Assembly (NCBI GenBank): GCA_003245835.1
Contig: QKCC01000254.1
Coordinates: 1-34,307, forward strand
Source: Spirochaetales bacterium
GTDB taxonomy: Bacteria; Spirochaetota; Spirochaetia; UBA9216
Length of the DNA: 34,307 nucleotides
Direction of reading: 5' to 3'
Of this stretch, positions 32,836 to 34,307 are shown piece by piece. How positions within the stretch are numbered: the first letter of the stretch is position 1; each line of letters opens with the position of its first letter. Under the pieces are notes generated by a model. It saw nothing but the letters and a program-made list of their open reading frames with translations. It searched no databases and was not told the origin of the DNA. Both the position numbers and the translations under genes were made by a program.

Positions 32836-34307
32836 ATGCTTTTTTACCGGAAAAAAAATCATAGCTTTTTACTAATATATCTCTTTGCCTGGACAGTAAT
32901 TAACCTTAGCTTTCTTGTCAGGTTTCCGTTCATGCATACGGATGAGGCGTGGCTCTCGGGCCTCAGCAGGGCGATGACAGAGGCAAAATCACTGTCTGCT
33001 ACCGAACCGTTTTTCGATCTTGTCCACCGGGCGCCCCATGCCCTGAAAATATTCTTTCATATAATGCAGATTTTTTTCATCAAATTGTCCGGCTACAGCC
33101 TCTTCAGCGTACGCCTGCTGTCGCTTCTTTTCGGTGTCCTTTCGCTCATATTTTTTTATGCCCTGTTGAAAAAGCTCAGAATCAACCCGCTTGCGGGAAC
33201 CATACTGCTGTCGGTACAGATACAGTTCATCTATGCTTCGCACTTTGCACGGCAGGAAATACAGATCCTCGCACTGATGCTGCTGTCGCTGCTGATTGCA
33301 GCAGGAACCGGTACATCGGACACATCCCCGGCGTCATTTAGAAAGGGACTGTACGCCGGCATACCGATCGCCGCCGCAGTAGGATTTCATCCGAATGCTT
33401 TTATTGCAGCCTGGCCTACGGCGCTGCTCATATTCACCGGGATTCTGACTCGCAGCAGGAAGCCTTCCGAGGGGGCCGGCTATCTGATTCCGCCGGCCGC
33501 ATCAGCCTACTTTTTCATTCTTTTGAGCCGCAGCTTTAACTCGGGCTTTGCCGCTGACTATACGGCATTCGGTGCCGAGGTCGGAGTCTTCGACCCGATG
33601 GATGTGAAACTGCTGGGGTTCGATGATTTTTACAGCAAACTTTTTTTCAGGATCAGCGGAACTTACTACACGCCCCGGATTCTGCCTGTTTTCATCCTCG
33701 CGGCAGCAGCGCTTGCAGCTGTTATTATTATCCTTGTTTTCTCACGAAAACAGAAAAAGCCCGTCCTGACCGCCGGAACAGCCGGAGAACTAAAGACCGC
33801 CGTTATCGGGCTGCTCGGAGTCAACGCGGGAATAATCCTCATCGGCAAATACAGTGCTCCGTCGGTAATCTTTGTGATTCCCTTTCTGATTATTCTGATA
33901 GCGGCCGCTATCGAATCGTCACCCAGCCGTCCTGTTGTGAAAAAAGCGCTGTACGCTGCAGCGGCGGCAATCCTGCTGGTAAATTCGGCAATGATGATAA
34001 GTGATGAACTCGGCAGCGGCGAAAACTACACGGATTTCACACAGGAACTCATCGCTGCCGTTCCGCCGCTTGAGAAGGGAGAATCCCCGTACGAACACCG
34101 CGTAATCGGACCGCTGACAGCCGAATACGCTCTTGAGTACGGTAGGCTGCTCGACTGGAGAAACCTGGCCGAGCTTGATGATGCCGGCATGACGCTGGAA
34201 CAATACATTCAGCAGAACCAGGTTGAATACATCATCTATACCGAAGAACTGGACGTTATTTACAATAACCGCCCTGTCTGGAACATTATGTACGGCAACC
34301 CGACGGT
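32836..34307 (+). CDS. GT-C-type membrane glycosyltransferase (ArnT/PMT-like), 3' end outside window
   Basis: An uninterrupted frame of 490 codons runs from ATG 32836 to the right edge without a stop. The protein starts with a membrane segment (about 11-30) and then has PFMHTDEAWLSGLSRAM, with HTDEAW at 34-39; an acidic D-E pair in the first extracytoplasmic loop is the catalytic signature of the ArnT/protein O-mannosyltransferase (GT39/GT83) superfamily. Many hydrophobic helices follow (for example ARQEIQILALMLLSLLIAAG and AAAVGFHPNAFIAAWPTALLIF), then a soluble extracytoplasmic C-terminal part. Such enzymes move a sugar from a polyprenyl-phosphate donor to lipid or protein. Acceptor and donor cannot be predicted. 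It has a strong, leaderless-type promoter. Confidence 0.82.
   Translation, partial: MLFYRKKNHSFLLIYLFAWTVINLSFLVRFPFMHTDEAWLSGLSRAMTEAKSLSATEPFFDLVHRAPHALKIFFHIMQIFFIKLSGYSLFSVRLLSLLFGVLSLIFFYALLKKLRINPLAGTILLSVQIQFIYASHFARQEIQILALMLLSLLIAAGTGTSDTSPASFRKGLYAGIPIAAAVGFHPNAFIAAWPTALLIFTGILTRSRKPSEGAGYLIPPAASAYFFILLSRSFNSGFAADYTAFGAEVGVFDPMDVKLLGFDDFYSKLFFRISGTYYTPRILPVFILAAAALAAVIIILVFSRKQKKPVLTAGTAGELKTAVIGLLGVNAGIILIGKYSAPSVIFVIPFLIILIAAAIESSPSRPVVKKALYAAAAAILLVNSAMMISDELGSGENYTDFTQELIAAVPPLEKGESPYEHRVIGPLTAEYALEYGRLLDWRNLAELDDAGMTLEQYIQQNQVEYIIYTEELDVIYNNRPVWNIMYGNPT

Noticed and set aside
1-34307. CRISPR arrays, tRNA/rRNA genes, IS elements or phage genes
   Set aside because: I saw no regularly spaced repeats, cloverleaf-like sequences, transposase or phage motifs on either strand by eye; a tool search could still find a weak case.

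Overview
The window looks like the chromosome of a free-living, probably anaerobic spirochaete. The best evidence is an alanyl-tRNA synthetase of only 597 aa that stops after its editing domain, the short form I know from spirochaetes. A divergent FliG paralogue, a FapA (DUF342) protein, TPR proteins and a split thiosulfate-type transporter fit as well. I see no tRNA, rRNA, IS element, phage gene or CRISPR array.

Layout. (1) 1-2199: the tail of a surface-polysaccharide locus, with a frameshifted CapD/FlaA1-type nucleotide-sugar dehydratase and a DegT-type sugar aminotransferase. (2) 2202-5624: three overlapping genes for a molybdenum hydroxylase of the xanthine dehydrogenase family (Mo, 2Fe-2S and FAD subunits). 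(3) 5692-12382: dnaE-yggT-recG-rsmD. (4) 12710-15035: hisZ-hisG-hisB. (5) 15106-17693: two TPR proteins and rlmN, convergent with alaS. (6) 19635-24557: fapA, a small DUF2917-like gene, a MocR-type regulator, a PfkB/1-phosphofructokinase-type kinase and dtd. (7) 24588-27505, minus strand: a degenerate-GGDEF/active-looking EAL protein, then a FliG paralogue and a 64-aa partner. (8) 27832-32765, minus strand: a sulfur-handling operon in the order TsuA N-half, TusA, TsuA C-half, thioredoxin reductase fused to a thioredoxin-like domain, rhodanese lipoprotein, exported tandem rhodanese, ending at a strong intrinsic terminator. (9) 32836 to the right edge: a GT-C-type membrane glycosyltransferase open at the edge.

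Two things stand out. First, the genes that begin transcription units (dnaE, hisZ, the first TPR gene, fapA, the mocR-like gene, alaS, the pfkB-type gene, fliG and the glycosyltransferase) have a sigma70-like -10 box ending only 5-8 nt before the start codon, most with a -35 box 16-17 nt further up. Their mRNAs should have 0-2 nt leaders. Several operon-internal genes, and the sulfur operon, use ordinary Shine-Dalgarno sites, so the genome seems to mix leaderless and led initiation. Second, the sulfur operon joins a sulfur-compound importer split into two proteins, a TusA carrier, a thioredoxin reductase lacking the NADPH-binding arginines, and two exported rhodaneses. This looks like a complete envelope-to-cytoplasm route for thiosulfate or persulfide sulfur.
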